Shown: positions 4,837 to 6,002 of the stretch, piece after piece | Layout of the letters: each line of letters opens with the position of its first letter | How positions within the stretch are numbered: the stretch's first letter is position 1 | Origin: Paracoccaceae bacterium | Lineage (GTDB): Bacteria; Pseudomonadota; Alphaproteobacteria; Rhodobacterales; Rhodobacteraceae | Length of the DNA stretch: 6,002 nt | Assembly (NCBI GenBank): GCA_007128865.1 | Contig: SKWP01000030.1 | Span: 1-6,002 of the forward strand | Reading direction: 5' to 3' | Notes under the pieces: generated by a model | Told to the model about the DNA's origin: nothing | The model's database searches: none | What the model saw: only the letters and a program-made list of their open reading frames with translations | Position numbers and translations under genes: made by a program

Positions 4837-6002
4837 GTGTCCGAGCCGGGCGCAGCGGCGCTGGCCGAACTGTCCGGCAGCCTTGATGCAGCCCTCGGCG
4901 GCGCCCTGCCCGGCCGCATCGGGGTTGCGGTTTCCGGCGGCGGCGATTCGGTGGCGCTTGTGCTGCTGATGCAGCGCTGGGCCGGGCCGCGTGGCGTGCA
5001 GCTGGACGCTGCGACGGTGGATCACGGATTGCGCCCCGAATCGGCCGCCGAGGCTGCCCGCGCGGGTGAACTGTGCGCGCGGCTGGGCATCGGGCATTCG
5101 GTGCTGCGGTGGCAGGGCTGGGATGGCAACGGCAATCTGCAGGACACCGCCCGCGAAGCCCGGCGCCGGCTGCTGGCTGACTGGGCCGGGGCGGCCGGCA
5201 TCGCGCATGTGGCGCTGGGCCACACCCGCGACGATCAGGCCGAAACGGTGCTGATGCGGCTTGCCCGCGGATCGGGGGTCGAAGGGCTTGCCGGCATGGC
5301 GCCGGTGCGCCGGGGGCGGGGCATCACCTGGCTGCGCCCGATGCTGGGCATCGACAGGGCCACCCTGCGCGATTTCCTGCGCACCGAGGGGCAGCCGTGG
5401 GCGGACGATCCGTCCAACACCGATATGCGGTTCGACAGGGTGCGGGCGCGTCAGGCGCTGGCGGTGCTTGCCGGGCTGGGGATCGACGCCGCAGGGCTTG
5501 CCGACACCGCGCAGGCGATGGAAAGCGCGCGTGTGGCGCTGGCCCATGCCGCAAGCGATCTGGCCGGTCATCTGCGCATCGATGCCGCGGGCGATCTGCG
5601 CATCGCGCGCGCGCCGTTTCAGGCCGCCCCGGCCGATACCCGCGAAAGGCTGGCCGCGCATCTGCTGCGGTTGCTTTCGGGGGCGGTGCACCGGCCGCGC
5701 CGGGCAGCCCTGCGCAAGCTGCTCGACGCCGTGTCGCAAGGCGGCAGCGGCACCCTGCACGGTTGCGTGGTTGCCGCCGAAGAAGGCGATGCCGGGCCCT
5801 GCCTGCGTTTCGGGCGCGAATGGCACGCGGTGCGGGGGCTGGCCGGCGAACCCGGAGGCATCTGGGACGGGCGCTGGCGCGTGACCCCGGCCAAAGGGCT
5901 TTCGGCCGCCGGGCTGCATGTTGCCGCACTCGGGCCGGCGGGGCTGGGGCAATGCGCCGGATGGCCGGCAACCGGGCTTTCACGGGCCGGGCTGATGGCA
6001 GC
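4837..6002 (+). CDS. tilS: TilS, tRNA(Ile)-lysidine synthetase (3' end outside window)
   Basis: TilS uses ATP and lysine to convert C34 of the CAU anticodon of tRNA-Ile to lysidine, so that the tRNA reads AUA and is charged with isoleucine. It acts in the cytoplasm. The frame stays open to the window end, showing 388 residues; E. coli TilS is 432 aa, so only a short tail is probably missing. Residues 28-41 hold the PP-loop ATP site (AVSGGGDSVAL). Further family motifs are VDHGLRPES (61-69), NLQDTAREARRRLL, LGHTRDDQAET (127-137), RLARGSGVEGL, WLRPMLG (165-171) and DDPSNTDMRFDRVRAR (190-205). The remaining Ala/Leu/Gly-rich part covers the linker and C-terminal tRNA-binding domains. GTG 4837 is the chosen start: in-frame stops at 4705 and 4738 limit extension, no ATG precedes the PP-loop, and the alternative TTG (4753) would overlap cpoB. 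No clear Shine-Dalgarno is seen, so the start is less sure than the identity. The gene sits 10 nt after cpoB, on the same strand. Confidence 0.94.
   Translation, partial: MSEPGAAALAELSGSLDAALGGALPGRIGVAVSGGGDSVALVLLMQRWAGPRGVQLDAATVDHGLRPESAAEAARAGELCARLGIGHSVLRWQGWDGNGNLQDTAREARRRLLADWAGAAGIAHVALGHTRDDQAETVLMRLARGSGVEGLAGMAPVRRGRGITWLRPMLGIDRATLRDFLRTEGQPWADDPSNTDMRFDRVRARQALAVLAGLGIDAAGLADTAQAMESARVALAHAASDLAGHLRIDAAGDLRIARAPFQAAPADTRERLAAHLLRLLSGAVHRPRRAALRKLLDAVSQGGSGTLHGCVVAAEEGDAGPCLRFGREWHAVRGLAGEPGGIWDGRWRVTPAKGLSAAGLHVAALGPAGLGQCAGWPATGLSRAGLMA

Noticed and set aside
5570..5605. Direct repeat ATCTGCGCATCG, two copies starting 24 nt apart inside tilS.
   Set aside because: Both copies encode LRI within a likely beta-hairpin (HLRIDAAGDLRIAR). 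Codon bias explains the DNA identity, and there is no array or further copy.
4645..5952. A 435-codon minus-strand frame opposite tilS and the end of cpoB.
   Set aside because: The plus strand encodes clear TilS motifs through the whole stretch. The minus product is compositionally biased and matches nothing I recognise.
1..6002. A possible undescribed system, mobile element, CRISPR array or RNA gene in the window.
   Set aside because: Every stretch over 100 nt is explained by seven recognised housekeeping genes in a conserved order. I saw no transposase, integrase, inverted-repeat ends, spaced repeats or tRNA-like folds.

Overview
The window is a same-strand gene cluster from a GC-rich alphaproteobacterium. 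It holds, in order, tolQ (3' part), tolR, tolA, tolB, pal, cpoB/ybgF and tilS (5' part). Strong G/C preference at third codon positions, a proline/glutamate-rich TolA instead of the enterobacterial Ala/Lys helix, a cysteine pair in the last loop of Pal, and tilS directly after cpoB suggest Rhodobacterales or a near relative. Genus cannot be fixed from sequence alone.

Layout: 2-466 carries the C-terminal two thirds of TolQ, with transmembrane helices 2 and 3. 470-940 is TolR. 953-2071 is TolA: a single membrane helix, a long Pro-rich periplasmic stalk and a folded C-terminal domain. 2068-3399 is the periplasmic beta-propeller TolB, overlapping tolA by 4 nt. After a 79-bp gap, the largest in the window, pal encodes the peptidoglycan-binding outer-membrane lipoprotein (preferred start 3479). 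cpoB (4005-4826) encodes a secreted coiled-coil/TPR protein. From 4837 to the window end an open frame encodes the tRNA-Ile lysidine synthetase TilS, cut off near its C-terminus.

How the genes work together: TolQ and TolR form the proton-driven inner-membrane motor. TolA transmits its energy across the periplasm to TolB and Pal, which links outer membrane to peptidoglycan. CpoB connects the system to cell-wall synthesis in E. coli. The complex supports outer-membrane invagination at division and envelope integrity. TilS is a cytoplasmic translation enzyme with no direct link to this job, and is probably a co-transcribed neighbour.

Spacings are 3, 12, -4, 79, 10 and 10 nt, which points to one operon. 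The gap before pal is the only plausible place for an internal promoter. At two junctions the upstream stop codon lies inside the next gene's Shine-Dalgarno sequence.

I found no mobile element, CRISPR array, RNA gene or unknown multi-gene system. This is a conserved housekeeping locus. The items worth a second look are details: a twin-arginine-type signal on TolB, the TolA stalk, cysteine pairs in Pal and CpoB, and the start-site signals.
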